From Streptomyces sp. Je 1-369 (lineage in GTDB: Bacteria > Actinomycetota > Actinomycetes > Streptomycetales > Streptomycetaceae): 64,000 bases of DNA. The stretch is taken from NCBI RefSeq assembly GCF_026810505.1, contig NZ_CP101750.1, forward strand, positions 6,388,501-6,452,500, read 5' to 3'. The notes below the pieces were generated by a model. The model saw nothing but the letters and a program-made list of their open reading frames with translations, searched no databases and was not told the origin of the DNA. Positions 1 through 9,604 of this stretch are shown piece by piece (the stretch's first letter is position 1; every line of letters begins with the position of its first letter). A program made the position numbers and the translations under genes.

Positions 1-2
1 TC

Positions 3-1013
3 GAGGACGCGCGCTCGGCGGCGTTCGAGGAGCTCAAGCCCGGCGACGAGACCCGCCTCTTCTACACGCGCAAGCCCTGGAAGCGCGTGATCGTGATGTT
101 CGCCGGGCCGTTCATGAACCTGATCCTCGCCGTGGCGATCTTCCTCGGCGTGATGATGACGTTCGGCATCAGCAGCCAGACGACCCAGGTCGGCAAGGTC
201 TCCGACTGCGTCATCCAGCAGAGCGAGAACCGCGCCAAGTGCGAGAAGGGCGACAAGGCCGCGCCCGCCAAGGCGGCAGGCCTGAAGCCCGGCGACAAGA
301 TCGTCGCCTTCCAGGGCACGTCCGTCGACGACTGGTCCGCGCTCCAGTCGAAGATCCGCGAGACCATCGGCCCGGCCACGATCACGGTCGAGCGCGACGG
401 CAAGCGGGTCGACCTGCACGCCAACCTCATCAGGAACCAGGTCACCAAGACCGACGGCGACGGCGCGTACGTGGAGGGCAAGTACGTCTACGCCGGCTTC
501 CTCGGCTTCACCCCCGCCACCGGCATCGTGCAGCAGTCCTTCGGCGACTCCGTCGACCGCATGGGCGACATGATGGAGAACGGCGTCGAGTCGATCATCG
601 CCCTGCCGTCCAAGATCCCCGACCTGTGGAACGCGGCGTTCGGCGACGGCGAACGCAAGCAGGACTCCCCGATGGGCGTCGTCGGCGCGGCCCGCGTGGG
701 CGGCGACGTGTTCACCCTGGACATCCCGCCGGAGAACCAGATCGCGATGATGCTGTTCCTCATCGCGGGCTTCAACCTCTCGCTCTTCCTCTTCAACATG
801 CTGCCGCTGCTCCCGCTCGACGGCGGCCACATCGCGGGCGCCCTGTGGGAGTCCCTGCGCCGCAACGCCGCGAAGGTCCTGCGCCGCCCCGACCCGGGCC
901 CGTTCGACGTCGCCAAGCTGATGCCGGTCGCCTACGTGGTGGCGGGGATCTTCATCTGCTTCACGATCCTCGTCCTCATCGCGGACGTGGTGAACCCGGT
1001 CAGAATCTCCTGA
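3..1013 (+). CDS. rseP: Site-2-type membrane metalloprotease, RseP/Rip family (5' end outside the window)
   Basis: Partial: the frame is open from base 3 to the TGA at 1011-1013, so the N-terminus with the HExxH zinc motif lies upstream and cannot be checked. What remains shows a hydrophobic segment soon after the left edge ([12 protein letters not shown]), a PDZ-like domain around [13 protein letters not shown], and a C-terminal membrane segment carrying [12 protein letters not shown], the conserved third M50 motif whose Asp completes the zinc site, followed by a last helix. Family members cleave substrates inside the membrane, typically anti-sigma factors, releasing a transcription regulator. 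It lies directly upstream of ispG, as in other streptomycetes. Substrate not inferable from sequence. Confidence 0.9.
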   Translation, partial: EDARSAAFEELKPGDETRLFYTRKPWKRVIVMFAGPFMNLILAVAIFLGVMMTFGISSQTTQVGKVSDCVIQQSENRAKCEKGDKAAPAKAAGLKPGDKIVAFQGTSVDDWSALQSKIRETIGPATITVERDGKRVDLHANLIRNQVTKTDGDGAYVEGKYVYAGFLGFTPATGIVQQSFGDSVDRMGDMMENGVESIIALPSKIPDLWNAAFGDGERKQDSPMGVVGAARVGGDVFTLDIPPENQIAMMLFLIAGFNLSLFLFNMLPLLPLDGGHIAGALWESLRRNAAKVLRRPDPGPFDVAKLMPVAYVVAGIFICFTILVLIADVVNPVRIS

Positions 1014-1204
1014 TTACGAGAAATTTACGGCGCCCCGGCACCTTGTGTGTCGGGTCGCCCACCATTGGGTGGACTTCCGGACGTGATGTGCCCGGGCCCG
1101 GTGGGGTGCCGTAATCTCGAATCCGGAGCCCGCCGATCTCGGGACCTGAAAGCACACGTAGTGCTCGACACTCCGTGATCCACACTCTTGGGGATGCTCG
1201 CCAG

Positions 1205-2362
1205 ATGACTGCCGTATCGCTCGGAATCCCGTCCGTTCCGACCAAGCTCGCCGACCGAAGGGTCAGCCGTAAGATCCAGGTCGGCACGGTGGCCGTGGGC
1301 GGCGACGCACCGGTCTCGGTCCAGTCGATGACGACGACGCGCACGTCCGACATCGGCGCCACGCTGCAGCAGATCGCGGAGCTGACGGCTTCCGGCTGCC
1401 AGATCGTGCGCGTCGCCTGCCCGACGCAGGACGACGCGGACGCGCTCGCCACGATCGCGCGCAAGTCGCAGATCCCGGTGATCGCCGACATCCACTTCCA
1501 GCCGAAGTACGTGTTCGCGGCGATCGACGCCGGGTGTGCGGCGGTCCGCGTCAACCCGGGCAACATCAAGCAGTTCGACGACAAGGTCAAGGAGATCGCG
1601 CGGGCCGCGAAGGACGCGGGCACGCCGATCCGCATCGGCGTCAACGCGGGCTCCCTGGACGCGCGCCTCCTCAAGAAGTACGGCAAGGCGACCCCCGAGG
1701 CGCTCGTCGAGTCGGCCCTCTGGGAGGCGTCCCTCTTCGAGGAGCACGACTTCCGCGACATCAAGATCTCGGTCAAGCACAACGACCCGGTCGTCATGGT
1801 CAACGCGTACCGCCAGCTCGCGGCCCAGTGCGACTACCCGCTCCACCTCGGCGTGACCGAGGCGGGCCCCGCCTTCCAGGGCACGATCAAGTCCGCCGTC
1901 GCGTTCGGCGCGCTGCTCTCCGAGGGCATCGGCGACACGATCCGTGTCTCCCTCTCCGCGCCGCCCGCGGAGGAGATCAAGGTCGGCATCCAGATCCTCG
2001 AATCCCTCAACCTGCGCCAGCGCCGCCTGGAGATCGTCTCCTGCCCGTCCTGCGGCCGCGCCCAGGTCGACGTCTACAAGCTCGCCGAAGAGGTCACCGC
2101 CGGCCTCGACGGCATGGAGGTCCCGCTCCGCGTCGCCGTCATGGGCTGCGTCGTGAACGGACCCGGCGAGGCCCGCGAGGCCGACCTCGGCGTCGCCTCC
2201 GGCAACGGCAAGGGCCAGATCTTCGTCAAGGGCGAGGTCATCAAGACGGTGCCCGAGTCCAAGATCGTGGAGACGCTGATCGATGAGGCGATGAAGATTG
2301 CGGAGCAGATGGAAAAGGACGGAGTGGCCTCCGGCGAGCCCACGATCTCCGTCGCAGGCTGA
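1205..2362 (+). CDS. ispG: 4-hydroxy-3-methylbut-2-en-1-yl diphosphate synthase (flavodoxin/ferredoxin dependent)
   Basis: IspG (GcpE) performs the penultimate step of the MEP isoprenoid pathway, reductive ring opening of MEcPP to HMBPP with a [4Fe-4S] cluster. The 385-residue product has the usual actinobacterial length. The cluster ligands are visible: C280 and C283 in CPSCGR and C315 in [11 protein letters not shown], the last followed by the conserved Glu. The N-terminal TIM-barrel part reads [12 protein letters not shown] and [14 protein letters not shown] chose the ATG at 1205 ([11 protein letters not shown]) because family similarity begins there; an in-frame ATG at 1175 has no extra conserved residues. 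It follows the metalloprotease gene with a 191-bp gap. Confidence 0.97.
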   Translation: MTAVSLGIPSVPTKLADRRVSRKIQVGTVAVGGDAPVSVQSMTTTRTSDIGATLQQIAELTASGCQIVRVACPTQDDADALATIARKSQIPVIADIHFQPKYVFAAIDAGCAAVRVNPGNIKQFDDKVKEIARAAKDAGTPIRIGVNAGSLDARLLKKYGKATPEALVESALWEASLFEEHDFRDIKISVKHNDPVVMVNAYRQLAAQCDYPLHLGVTEAGPAFQGTIKSAVAFGALLSEGIGDTIRVSLSAPPAEEIKVGIQILESLNLRQRRLEIVSCPSCGRAQVDVYKLAEEVTAGLDGMEVPLRVAVMGCVVNGPGEAREADLGVASGNGKGQIFVKGEVIKTVPESKIVETLIDEAMKIAEQMEKDGVASGEPTISVAG

Positions 2363-2542
2363 CCCGCGCACTCCCTCGTGCCCCCGCCTCCCCCCGGAGG
2401 AACGGGGGCACACCCACACCCGCCCCCACCCCTGCCCCCAGGGCACCCCCGGCACCGCCCCGGGTGCCCGGCCTCGCCGGTTGCCCTGCCCCGCGGGTGC
2501 CCTGCCCCCCCCGGTTGCCCTGCCTCGCGGCGCCCCCCCCTC

Positions 2543-3227
2543 GCGCACCCCACACGGCCCTGCCCCGTAAAGGCCGGGCACCGAACCCGCGCCCTCCATG
2601 CCGCCGCTGCGCGGCGTCCCCCTCCCACCCACCCGCCCGTTCACCCCGCACGGCCCTGTCCCGTAGGACCCCCACGCCCCCACACCGAGCCCGCGCCCCC
2701 CCCCGCCGCTGCGTGGCGGTTGCCTCCCCCCGCCCGCCCGTTCACCCTGCACGGCCTTGTCCCGTAGGGGCGGCCCTGCACTTTCGGAGCGAGTCCGCGC
2801 CCTGCCCCGCCGCTGCGTGGCGGTTGTCTCCCACCCGCCCGCCCGTTCACCCCGCACGGCCCTGTCCCGTAGGGGCGCTGTGCCCCGCACCGAGCCCGCG
2901 CCCCCTGCCCCGCCTGCCCGTTCGCACCGCACCGCCCTGTCCCGTAGCGGTGGCCCTGCACCTTCGGAGCGAGCCCGCGCCCGCCCCCTGCCCCGCCGCT
3001 GCGCGGCGAATGTCTGCCACCCGCCGACCCGTTCACCCTGCACGGCCCTGCCCTGTAGGGCCCCACGCGCCCGCACCGAGTCCGTGCCCCCCACCCCGCT
3101 GCTGCGCCGCGGTCCCCTCCAGCTTGCCCGCCCGTTCACCCCGCACCGTCGTGTCTCGTAGGGGGGCCTATGCCCCAGCAACAAACCCGTGCCTCCCGGC
3201 CCCGCCCGTTCACCCCGCCCCGCAAGG
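2543..3227. repeat. Degenerate interspersed repeat, about 31 bp core, at least seven copies
   Basis: The core reads cccgttcaccccgcacggcc followed by ctgtcccgtag. Copies begin at 2636, 2737, 2842, 2917, 3028 and 3131, with a truncated copy at 3205 and an eroded one near 2543. Steps between starts are 101, 105, 75, 111, 103 and 74 bp, so units fall into long (about 100 bp) and short (about 75 bp) classes. Between cores recurs a second module, cgagcccgcgcc plus the near-palindrome ccgccgctgcgtggcgg. The copies differ by several substitutions each, so this is not an assembly artefact. Function unknown; no ORF is maintained across units. Confidence 0.8.
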
Positions 3228-3252
3228 GGCCTAGCCCTGCGGCACCCCGTTG

Positions 3253-3436
3253 GTGCCGGGTAACGGGTGGGTGGGTGGGTGTCATGCCGCGGAGCGGCGC
3301 TGGGCCCGCGCAGCGCATGCGCGCCGCAAGGGATCCGTTCGTCCCGCAGGGTTCCCGCCTCACCGCCAAGGTGCCGAGTCACGGGTGGGTGGGTGGGCCC
3401 GGCGCCGCGGAGCGGCGGAGCGGCGGAGCGGCGGAA
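3253..3436 (+). repeat. Two G-rich direct repeats with G-quadruplex potential plus a GCGGCGGA microsatellite
   Basis: Two copies of a module starting gtgccg(g/a)gt(a/c)acggg begin at 3253 and 3371, 118 bp apart. Each contains four adjacent GGG runs separated by single T (about 3265-3279 and 3383-3397), a textbook intramolecular G-quadruplex pattern, followed by ccgcggagcggcg. After the second copy the octamer agcggcgg repeats three times near 3410-3434. No gene overlaps. Confidence 0.7.
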
Positions 3437-3612
3437 ACGCCCCCCGGCCCCGCAGGGCACCGGGGAGGGGAGGGGAGAGGAGGGGACGTCGCCGTGGCGT
3501 CAGGCGCGGCCGCCGCACCCCCGCACCCCAACGGACAAATCCCCCTCCGCACAAGGCGCCCCCGCCAGGTACAGTGCGGAGATCAGCAGACCGTATGGTG
3601 AGGCCCCCGCAC

Positions 3613-4461
3613 GTGTTGACTCAGACCACCACCCGGGTCCTCGAACCGAGTGACCTCGACGCCGCGCTCGCCGTGCTCGACCGCGAGCCGGTCGCGAACG
3701 CCTTCGTGACCGCTCGCGTCCAGGTGGCGGGCCTCGACCCGTGGCGCCTCGGCGGCGAGATGTGGGGCTGGTACGAGGACGGCATGCTGGCCTCGCTCTG
3801 CTACGCGGGCGCCAACCTCGTCCCCATCTGCGCCACCCCACGCGCCATCCGCGGCTTCGCGGACCGCGCCCGCAGGGCAGGGCGCCGCTGCTCGTCCATC
3901 GTCGGCCCCGCCGAGTCCACCGCCCAGCTGTGGCGGCTCCTGCAGCCCTCCTGGGGCCCCGCCCGTGAGGTCCGCGCCCAGCAGCCCCTGATGGTCGCCG
4001 ACCGGCTCCCGGACGACATCGTCCCGGACCCGTACGTCCGTCGTGTCCGCAAGGACGAGATGGAGACGATCATGCCGGCGTGCGTGGCGATGTTCACCGA
4101 GGAGGTGGGGGTGTCGCCGCTCGCGGGGGATGGGGGGCTGCTCTATCAGGCTCGCGTCGCCGAACTCGTCGGCTCCGGCCGCTCCTTCGCCCGCCTCGAC
4201 CGCGACGGCAAGGTCGTCTTCAAGGCGGAGATCGGCGCCGCCACGTCGCAGGCGTGCCAGATCCAGGGAGTCTGGGTGGCTCCCGAGTACCGCGGCCGCG
4301 GCCTCGCCGCCCCCGGCATGGCCGCCGTCCTGCGCTACGCCCTCGCGGACATCGCCCCCGTGGCCAGCCTCTACGTGAACGACTTCAACACCGCGGCCAG
4401 GGCGGCGTACCGACGCGTCGGCTTCCAGGAGGTCGGGGCGTTCATGAGCGTCCTGTTCTGA
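3613..4461 (+). CDS. GNAT family N-acetyltransferase with DUF4081-type N-terminal domain
   Basis: A 282-residue protein with an N-terminal region of about 130 residues typical of the actinobacterial DUF4081/GNAT fusion family, then a C-terminal GNAT fold. The acetyl-CoA loop is visible as [13 protein letters not shown], followed by a LYVNDFN strand and [11 protein letters not shown], the usual C-terminal GNAT signature. Substrate is unknown. I take the GTG at 3613 ([15 protein letters not shown]) because similarity starts there and a tgagg lies 9 nt upstream; the ATG at 3595 is an alternative adding six residues, and longer extensions run into the repeat region. Followed after 29 bp by a second acetyltransferase. 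Confidence 0.88.
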   Translation: MLTQTTTRVLEPSDLDAALAVLDREPVANAFVTARVQVAGLDPWRLGGEMWGWYEDGMLASLCYAGANLVPICATPRAIRGFADRARRAGRRCSSIVGPAESTAQLWRLLQPSWGPAREVRAQQPLMVADRLPDDIVPDPYVRRVRKDEMETIMPACVAMFTEEVGVSPLAGDGGLLYQARVAELVGSGRSFARLDRDGKVVFKAEIGAATSQACQIQGVWVAPEYRGRGLAAPGMAAVLRYALADIAPVASLYVNDFNTAARAAYRRVGFQEVGAFMSVLF

Positions 4462-4490
4462 ACGTGAGCGTCGCGAAGTAGGGTCGCCCC

Positions 4491-5042
4491 ATGACAGACG
4501 ATGTCGTGATCGCGCCGCTCGACCTCGCCGCGCGCGTGGACGACGCACTGCGCGTCCAGGCCCACGCCTTCGGACTGAGCGACGACGAAGTGGCCGTCCG
4601 GCGGCAGATCGTCCTGCGGCACCTCACCTACCCGGGCGCCCGCGCGTTCGGCGCGACCACACCCGACGACCGCCTCGTCGGCTTCGTCTACGGCATGCCC
4701 AACAGCCGTGGCCACTGGTGGTCGACGGTCGTCGAGCCGTACCTGCGCAGCCAGAACCTCGACGGCTGGCTCGACGACTCCTTCGTGATCACCGAGCTGC
4801 ACGTGCACCCGGGTCATCAGAACCGCGGCATCGGGCGTGGTCTCATCACGACCATCACCGAGGGTGTTCGCGAGCCGCGCTCGATCCTCTCCGCCATCGA
4901 CGTGGAGAGCCCCGCCCGCGGCCTCTACCGCTCCCTCGGCTACGCGGACCTGGCCCGCCGCGTCCTGTTCCCCAGCGCCGCCCGGCCCTACGCGGTGATG
5001 GGCGCGCCCCTGCCGCTGCCACCGCCGCCGAAACGGTTCTGA
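4491..5042 (+). CDS. GNAT family N-acetyltransferase
   Basis: A 183-residue single-domain GNAT protein. The cofactor-binding signature is [16 protein letters not shown] at about residues 104-119, and the C-terminal part [19 protein letters not shown] fits strand 6/7 of the fold. The substrate cannot be inferred. An aggg element precedes the ATG at 4491. It lies between the other acetyltransferase and proS on the same strand. The C-terminus is proline-rich ([10 protein letters not shown]) and probably disordered. Confidence 0.87.
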   Translation: MTDDVVIAPLDLAARVDDALRVQAHAFGLSDDEVAVRRQIVLRHLTYPGARAFGATTPDDRLVGFVYGMPNSRGHWWSTVVEPYLRSQNLDGWLDDSFVITELHVHPGHQNRGIGRGLITTITEGVREPRSILSAIDVESPARGLYRSLGYADLARRVLFPSAARPYAVMGAPLPLPPPPKRF

Positions 5043-5116
5043 GCCGTAACCGATTTCCGCCCGCCCCCGGCCCCCGGCTAACCTCCTGCGTACCACCCTT
5101 ACAGCAGGAGTTCACC

Positions 5117-6811
5117 ATGGCCCAGGTCCAGCGCATGTCCCGACTGATGGCGAAGACCTTGCGCGACGACCCCGCGGACGCCGAGGTGCTCAGCCACAAA
5201 CTCCTCGTCCGCGCCGGATACGTGCGCCGTACCGCCGCCGGTGTCTGGTCGTGGCTGCCGCTGGGCAAGAAGGTCCTCGCCAACGTCGAGCGCGTCGTAC
5301 GCGAGGAGATGGACGCCATGGGCGGCCAGGAGGTCTCCCTGCCGGCCCTGCTGCCCAAGGAGCCCTACGAGGCGACCGGCCGCTGGACCGAGTACGGCGC
5401 GGAGCTGTTCCGCCTCAAGGACCGCAAGGGCGGCGACTACCTCCTCGGCCCCACCCATGAGGAGATCTTCACCCTCCTGGTCAAGGACCAGTGCACGTCC
5501 TACAAGGACCTGCCGGTGATCCTCTACCAGATCCAGACCAAGTACCGCGACGAGGCCCGCCCCCGCGCCGGCATCCTGCGCGGCCGCGAGTTCCTGATGA
5601 AGGACTCGTACTCCTTCGACCTGGAGGACGAGGGCCTCGCCCAGTCGTACGCGCTGCACCGCGCCGCGTACCAGAAGATCTTCGAGCGCCTCGGCCTGGA
5701 CTACCGCATCTGCGCGGCCACCGCGGGCGCCATGGGCGGCTCGAAGTCCGAGGAGTTCCTCGCCCCGGCCGCCGCCGGTGAGGACACCTTCGCCGACTGC
5801 CCGAACTGCGACTACGCCGCGAACACCGAGGCCGTCTCGTTCGCCCTGAAGCCGGTGGACGCCGCGGGCGTGCCCGCCGCCGAGGACATCCCGACCCCCG
5901 ACACCCCCACCATCGAGACGCTCGCCGCGCACCTCGGGGTCCCCGCGTCGGCCACCCTCAAGAACCTCCTCGTGAAGGTCGACGGCGAGATCGTCGCCGT
6001 CGGCGTCCCCGGCGACCGCGAGGTCGACCTGGACAAGGTCGAGGCGCACTTCGCCCCCGCCGCGGTGGAGCTGGTGACGGCCGCCGACTTCGAGGGGCGT
6101 GACGATCTCGTACGCGGCTACGTCGGCCCGCAGGGCCTGCAGAAGGTCCAGTACATCGCCGACCCGCGCGTCGCCCCCGGCACCGCCTGGATCACCGGCG
6201 CCAACAAGGACGGCGTGCACGCCAAGAACGTCGTCGCGGGCCGTGACTTCGAGGTCGACGCGTACGTCGACGTGGTCGTCGTCCAGGAGGGCGACCCCTG
6301 CCCGGCCTGCGGCACCGGCCTCAAGCTGGACCGCGCCATCGAGATCGGCCACATCTTCCAGCTGGGCCGCAAGTACGCCGACGCCTTCCAGCTCGACGTG
6401 CTCGGTCAGCAGGGCAAGCCCGTCCGCGTGACCATGGGCTCGTACGGCATCGGTGTCTCCCGCGCCGTCGCGGCGCTCGCCGAGCAGCACGCCGACGACA
6501 AGGGCCTGATCTGGCCCGAGGAGATCGCCCCCGCCGACGTCCACGTCGTCGCCGCGGGCAAGGCCCTCCAGACCGAGCTGGCCCTGGAGGTCTCCGAGAA
6601 GCTGGCCGCGGCCGGTGTCCGGGTCCTGGTCGACGACCGTCCCGGCGTCTCCCCGGGCGTGAAGTTCACCGACTCCGAGCTGATGGGCGTGCCGAAGATC
6701 CTGGTCGCGGGCCGCCGCTCCGCCGACGGCGTCGTCGAGCTCAAGGACCGCCGTACCGGCGAGCGCGAGGAGCTGACGGTCGACGAGGCGATCGCGCGCC
6801 TCACGGCCTGA
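5117..6811 (+). CDS. proS: Prolyl-tRNA synthetase, bacterial type with editing insertion
   Basis: Class II aminoacyl-tRNA synthetase that charges tRNA-Pro. The 564-residue product has the bacterial-type layout: catalytic motif 2 around [18 protein letters not shown], a central insertion of about 180 residues (roughly 220-405) matching the YbaK-like domain that hydrolyses mischarged Ala-tRNA-Pro, motif 3 in [14 protein letters not shown], and a C-terminal anticodon-binding domain. The ATG at 5117 is preceded by gcaggag at 6-7 nt, and [19 protein letters not shown] matches the family N-terminus; the frame is open much further upstream but overlaps the acetyltransferase gene and is not used. A strong hairpin terminator follows. 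Confidence 0.97.
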   Translation: MAQVQRMSRLMAKTLRDDPADAEVLSHKLLVRAGYVRRTAAGVWSWLPLGKKVLANVERVVREEMDAMGGQEVSLPALLPKEPYEATGRWTEYGAELFRLKDRKGGDYLLGPTHEEIFTLLVKDQCTSYKDLPVILYQIQTKYRDEARPRAGILRGREFLMKDSYSFDLEDEGLAQSYALHRAAYQKIFERLGLDYRICAATAGAMGGSKSEEFLAPAAAGEDTFADCPNCDYAANTEAVSFALKPVDAAGVPAAEDIPTPDTPTIETLAAHLGVPASATLKNLLVKVDGEIVAVGVPGDREVDLDKVEAHFAPAAVELVTAADFEGRDDLVRGYVGPQGLQKVQYIADPRVAPGTAWITGANKDGVHAKNVVAGRDFEVDAYVDVVVVQEGDPCPACGTGLKLDRAIEIGHIFQLGRKYADAFQLDVLGQQGKPVRVTMGSYGIGVSRAVAALAEQHADDKGLIWPEEIAPADVHVVAAGKALQTELALEVSEKLAAAGVRVLVDDRPGVSPGVKFTDSELMGVPKILVAGRRSADGVVELKDRRTGEREELTVDEAIARLTA

Positions 6812-6819
6812 CAGCACAC

Positions 6820-6856
6820 GAGAAGGGGCGCTCCGCACGGCGGGGCGCCCCTTCTC
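6820..6856. terminator. Bidirectional hairpin terminator between proS and the minus-strand pseudokinase gene
   Basis: A perfect 12-bp stem, gagaaggggcgc at 6820-6831 pairing with 6845-6856, with a 13-nt loop. It sits between convergent genes. There is no long T-tract, as is usual in streptomycetes. Confidence 0.88.
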
Positions 6857-6876
6857 CCGTATACGTACACGTACCG

Positions 6877-7776
6877 CTACAGCCAGTCCGCGAACTCCAG
6901 CAGCAGTTCCGCGTCCTGCGGCCGTCCCACGCGCAGCGCCCGCACGCCCGACTCCACCGCGCGGAACAGCGTCCAGCCCCGGAGCCGTTCCTGCTCGACC
7001 TCCAGGGACTCCGCGAGCTTCTTCACGCGCCGCCGTGTGATCGAGGCGCCCGACGGCGAGGCGATCAGGTCCTCGACCCGGTCGCGGACGAGGCGGGCCA
7101 GGTCGAAGGCGGGCTCGCCGACCACCGGATCGGGCCCCACGGCCAGCCACGGCAGCCGGTCCCCGGCGAGCACCTTGCTCTGCCGGAACGTGCCGTGCAG
7201 CAGCCGGGGCTCCACGCTCGCCGCAAGGAGTTCGTCCCGGACCGCGAGCGCCGCGTCGACCAGCGGCGCGACCTCCGCGTCGGCCGCGGCGGACGCCCGC
7301 ATCGCCTCGGCCTGGCGGCCCGTCCGCTCGGCGACCGTCTCGAAACGGTGCCCGGCGGGCGGCTCCACCCACAGCCTGCGCAGCGTCCCCGCCGCCTCCA
7401 GGAGCGCCTTTGCCTCGGGCAGCGACCGCACGGACACGTCACGGTGCAGCCGCTCCATGAGCAGCGCCCCGTCCGCGCACTCGGGGTCGAGGAGCCGCGC
7501 GGCGCCGAGCCCGTTCCAGTGGGCGAGCGCGGCCCGCTCGCTCTCCGGCCGCGACCTGGGCGGTACGAGCTTCAGTACCGCGGGCGTGTCGTCGGCCCGC
7601 CGCACCAGCAGCACGAGGCTGCTGCGGCCGCCGGGGACGTGCACCCGCTCGACGGTCAACTCGCGTAGAGCGACGGCCTCCTCGGCTGCCTTGGGCAGCT
7701 TGTCCAGCCAGTCGTCGCCGTCCTGCGCCGTCTCGCCGAGTGCTGTGACGAGGCGCTGCGGCGGTTCGAAAGCCAT
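6877..7776 (-). CDS. Aminoglycoside phosphotransferase-fold protein (APH(6)/Hur-like), probable pseudokinase
   Basis: A 299-residue protein resembling the streptomycin 6-kinase/hydroxyurea kinase family, with family landmarks VLKLVPPRSRPESERAAL (ATP-binding Lys region) and GEPAFDLARLVRDR near the C-terminus. The catalytic positions are altered: the brenner motif HGD....N reads HGTFRQSK (H194-K201), so the catalytic Asp is Thr196 and the metal-binding Asn is Lys201; the second metal Asp, expected in IDP, is Gly214 in AVGPDP. Phosphotransfer is therefore unlikely. A regulatory or scaffolding role is inference. ATG at 7776; ggaaggga lies about 12 nt upstream. Convergent with proS, and downstream of the ferritin-like gene. 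Confidence 0.8.
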   Translation of the reverse strand: MAFEPPQRLVTALGETAQDGDDWLDKLPKAAEEAVALRELTVERVHVPGGRSSLVLLVRRADDTPAVLKLVPPRSRPESERAALAHWNGLGAARLLDPECADGALLMERLHRDVSVRSLPEAKALLEAAGTLRRLWVEPPAGHRFETVAERTGRQAEAMRASAAADAEVAPLVDAALAVRDELLAASVEPRLLHGTFRQSKVLAGDRLPWLAVGPDPVVGEPAFDLARLVRDRVEDLIASPSGASITRRRVKKLAESLEVEQERLRGWTLFRAVESGVRALRVGRPQDAELLLEFADWL

Positions 7777-7803
7777 GCGCGAGTCGTTCCCTTCCTGAGC
7801 GCG

Positions 7804-8289
7804 TTACGCCTGGGGTGTCGCCGGTGCGGACGACGGTGTCGACCGCTCGGCGAGCCCAGGGAAGGCTACGCTCCCGCCCCGCCACCGTGCCGCACGGACC
7901 GCCGCCTCCCGCAGCGCGAGGGCCGCGGTGCCGCGCCGGGTGCCCGACGAGGCGCGTACGAGATCGGAGTAGACGCCCGCGACCCGGTCCTCGAGCTCCG
8001 TGGCGAGCCGGACGGCCGCGGCGGCGTCCGGCACCGGGAACGGCAGCGAGTACGCGGCGTCCGCGGACTGCGGCTCGCCGCCCAGGTCGCGCACCGCGCG
8101 CTGCAGCTCGTCGCGCCGGGCGCGGTGCGCGTCGTACGCCGTGCGCGCCTCGGACCTGCGCTTGTCGCCGATGCGGCCGCCGACGACGCCGTAGCCGTAC
8201 ACGGCGGCGTGCTCGGCGCCGAGGGCGGCTTGCAGCGCCTTCAGCTCGTCGTCCTTCGACGCCTCCCGCGAGTCCTTCGTGTCGCTCAC
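7804..8289 (-). CDS. Ferritin-like domain protein, DUF4439 family
   Basis: A 161-residue helical protein whose start (DDELKALQAALGAEHAAVYGYG) and EARTAYDAHRARRDEL segment match the actinobacterial DUF4439 ferritin-like family; the AEH and HRARRDEL residues are where metal ligands would fall, but metal binding is not shown. The GTG start overlaps the TGA of the upstream lipoprotein gene (GTGA), implying translational coupling. The pair is usually adjacent in Streptomyces. The C-terminus is Ser/Pro/Ala-rich. Function unknown. Confidence 0.82.
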   Translation of the reverse strand: MSDTKDSREASKDDELKALQAALGAEHAAVYGYGVVGGRIGDKRRSEARTAYDAHRARRDELQRAVRDLGGEPQSADAAYSLPFPVPDAAAAVRLATELEDRVAGVYSDLVRASSGTRRGTAALALREAAVRAARWRGGSVAFPGLAERSTPSSAPATPQA

Positions 8290-8837
8290 TTGTCGTCCTC
8301 CGTCTCCGTCAGCAGGTAGGCGTGGGCCGCGCCCGCGGCGGCCACGGAGGCGAGCAGCCTGCCCTCCTCGGCGGGGGCGTCGAGCAGGGCCCTGCCCCGC
8401 CGGTCGGCCAGCTCGCGTTCGGACTTGGCCAGGTCGCGCACGGCCGTCCCGGGGTCCGTGGCCACGGAGGGCGAGGGAGCCTTCGACGGGGTGCCGGAAG
8501 GGGAGCCGGACGCCGTGGGGGACGGGCTCCTGTCGTACGCGCTCTTCTCGAACGCCTCCACGTGCCGCTTCACCTCGCCCCGCAGCGGCCCGAGCCGCAC
8601 GTCGAGCGAGGGGTGCGCGGCCAGCACGGCGTCGTACCGCCCGAGGAGTTCCCTGCTGTCCTTCGCCGCGGCGGCGCGCAGGCGCCGGGCCGCGGACGGA
8701 CGCTCGTCGGCGTCGGAGTCGGGGGAGTCCGTGCAGCCCGCGAGCAGCGCCGCCGACGCGATACCGGCGGCCCCGGTGAGCAGACTCCTTCGGCGCGGTC
8801 CCGGACGGGATCGCGGGGCGGTGAGATACGACGGCAC
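8286..8837 (-). CDS. Putative Tat-exported lipoprotein
   Basis: A 183-residue exported protein. The N-terminus has a twin-arginine-like RRRSLL (residues 15-20), a short hydrophobic core and a lipobox LLAGC with acceptor C35, followed by an acidic Ser/Asp-rich linker, a helical segment (ARRLRAAAAKDSRELLGRYD) and an internal Pro/Ser/Thr spacer. I prefer the GTG at 8837 because cgagga lies 9-10 nt upstream; a TTG at 8864 would add nine residues without a good ribosome binding site. The gene is coupled to the ferritin-like gene, suggesting a shared function at the cell surface, which is inference. Confidence 0.78.
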   Translation of the reverse strand: MPSYLTAPRSRPGPRRRSLLTGAAGIASAALLAGCTDSPDSDADERPSAARRLRAAAAKDSRELLGRYDAVLAAHPSLDVRLGPLRGEVKRHVEAFEKSAYDRSPSPTASGSPSGTPSKAPSPSVATDPGTAVRDLAKSERELADRRGRALLDAPAEEGRLLASVAAAGAAHAYLLTETEDDK

Positions 8838-9104
8838 GGCAGACGTCCTCGGAAGGAAGGCCAAAAGGCGCGAGCGAGAAGGGTGCGAAAGGGAACAGAA
8901 AGGAGCAGAAAGGGAGATCGGTGGGCACAGGCCCGGTGATCACCGTACCTTCGGACCGCCTCGGCGCCCGCGATCGGCTCGGAACGGAGCGCCGCATCGT
9001 CCTGCCCGTGGGCGGCAACACCCCTTCGGACCGGATACCCTTTGACCTGACACGCAGACTTGCAACGCACCCACAACAGCACACGCGGCCGAGGAGTCAC
9101 CCGG

Positions 9105-9602
9105 ATGAGCACCACCCAGAGCGAGAGGCTGCGGCAACTACTGGAACCGCTCGTCGCCTCCCAGGACCTGGATCTCGAAGAGATCGAAGTGGCCTCCGTC
9201 GGACGCAAGCGGGTGCTGAGAGTCGTCATCGACTCCGAGGACGGCGTGGACCTGGACGCGATCGCGGAAGTGAGCCGCGCGCTCTCCGCGAAGCTCGACG
9301 AGACCGACGCGATGGGTGAGGGCGAGTACGACCTTGAGGTCGGTTCCCCCGGCGCCGAGCGTGCGCTGACCGAGCGCCGCCACTACCTGCGCGCGGTCGG
9401 CCGCCTGGTGAAGTTCCAGCTCACCGAGGGCGACGAGGTGACCGCCCGCATCCTCACCGTGGACGACGAAGGCCTCGACCTCGAGGTGCCCGGCGTGAAG
9501 GGCCGCAAGCCCACCTCCCGCCGCCTCGCCTTCGACGAGATCGACAAGGCGCGCGTGCAGGTCGAGTTCAACCGCAAGGACAAGAAGGAAGAGGAGGCGT
9601 AG
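9105..9602 (+). CDS. rimP: Ribosome maturation factor RimP
   Basis: RimP helps assemble the 30S subunit. The 165-residue product has the family's N-terminal alpha/beta domain ([50 protein letters not shown]) and C-terminal SH3-like domain. The ATG at 9105 has gaggag eight bases upstream; an ATG at 9060 is in frame but lacks conserved residues and a good site. It begins the rimP-nusA operon, with nusA starting 2 bp after the stop. The 267-bp gap from the divergent lipoprotein gene should hold the operon promoter. Confidence 0.95.
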   Translation: MSTTQSERLRQLLEPLVASQDLDLEEIEVASVGRKRVLRVVIDSEDGVDLDAIAEVSRALSAKLDETDAMGEGEYDLEVGSPGAERALTERRHYLRAVGRLVKFQLTEGDEVTARILTVDDEGLDLEVPGVKGRKPTSRRLAFDEIDKARVQVEFNRKDKKEEEA

Positions 9603-9604
9603 CC

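Larger units (their letters stand above)
2363..3612. other. 1.25-kb non-coding region, C-rich and repetitive
   Basis: No credible gene here. Long open frames exist on both strands but only because stop codons are rare at this GC content; their products are Pro/Arg/Ala low-complexity. The left two thirds holds a degenerate spaced repeat on a C-rich plus strand (separate entry), the right third two G-rich direct repeats. A TACAGT hexamer at 3570-3575, upstream of the acetyltransferase gene, resembles a -10 box, but no convincing -35 is visible. Confidence 0.7.

Noticed and set aside
2543-3227. CRISPR array
   Set aside because: Spacing varies widely, repeats are degenerate, spacers share sequence with one another, and no cas genes are near.
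1025-3460. Very long minus-strand open frame (811 codons) covering ispG and the repeats
   Set aside because: Antisense to ispG and low-complexity Arg/Gly/Ala through the repeat region; a by-product of high GC.
4718-5116. Long upstream extension of proS
   Set aside because: Overlaps the acetyltransferase gene; the ribosome binding site and family N-terminus are at 5117.
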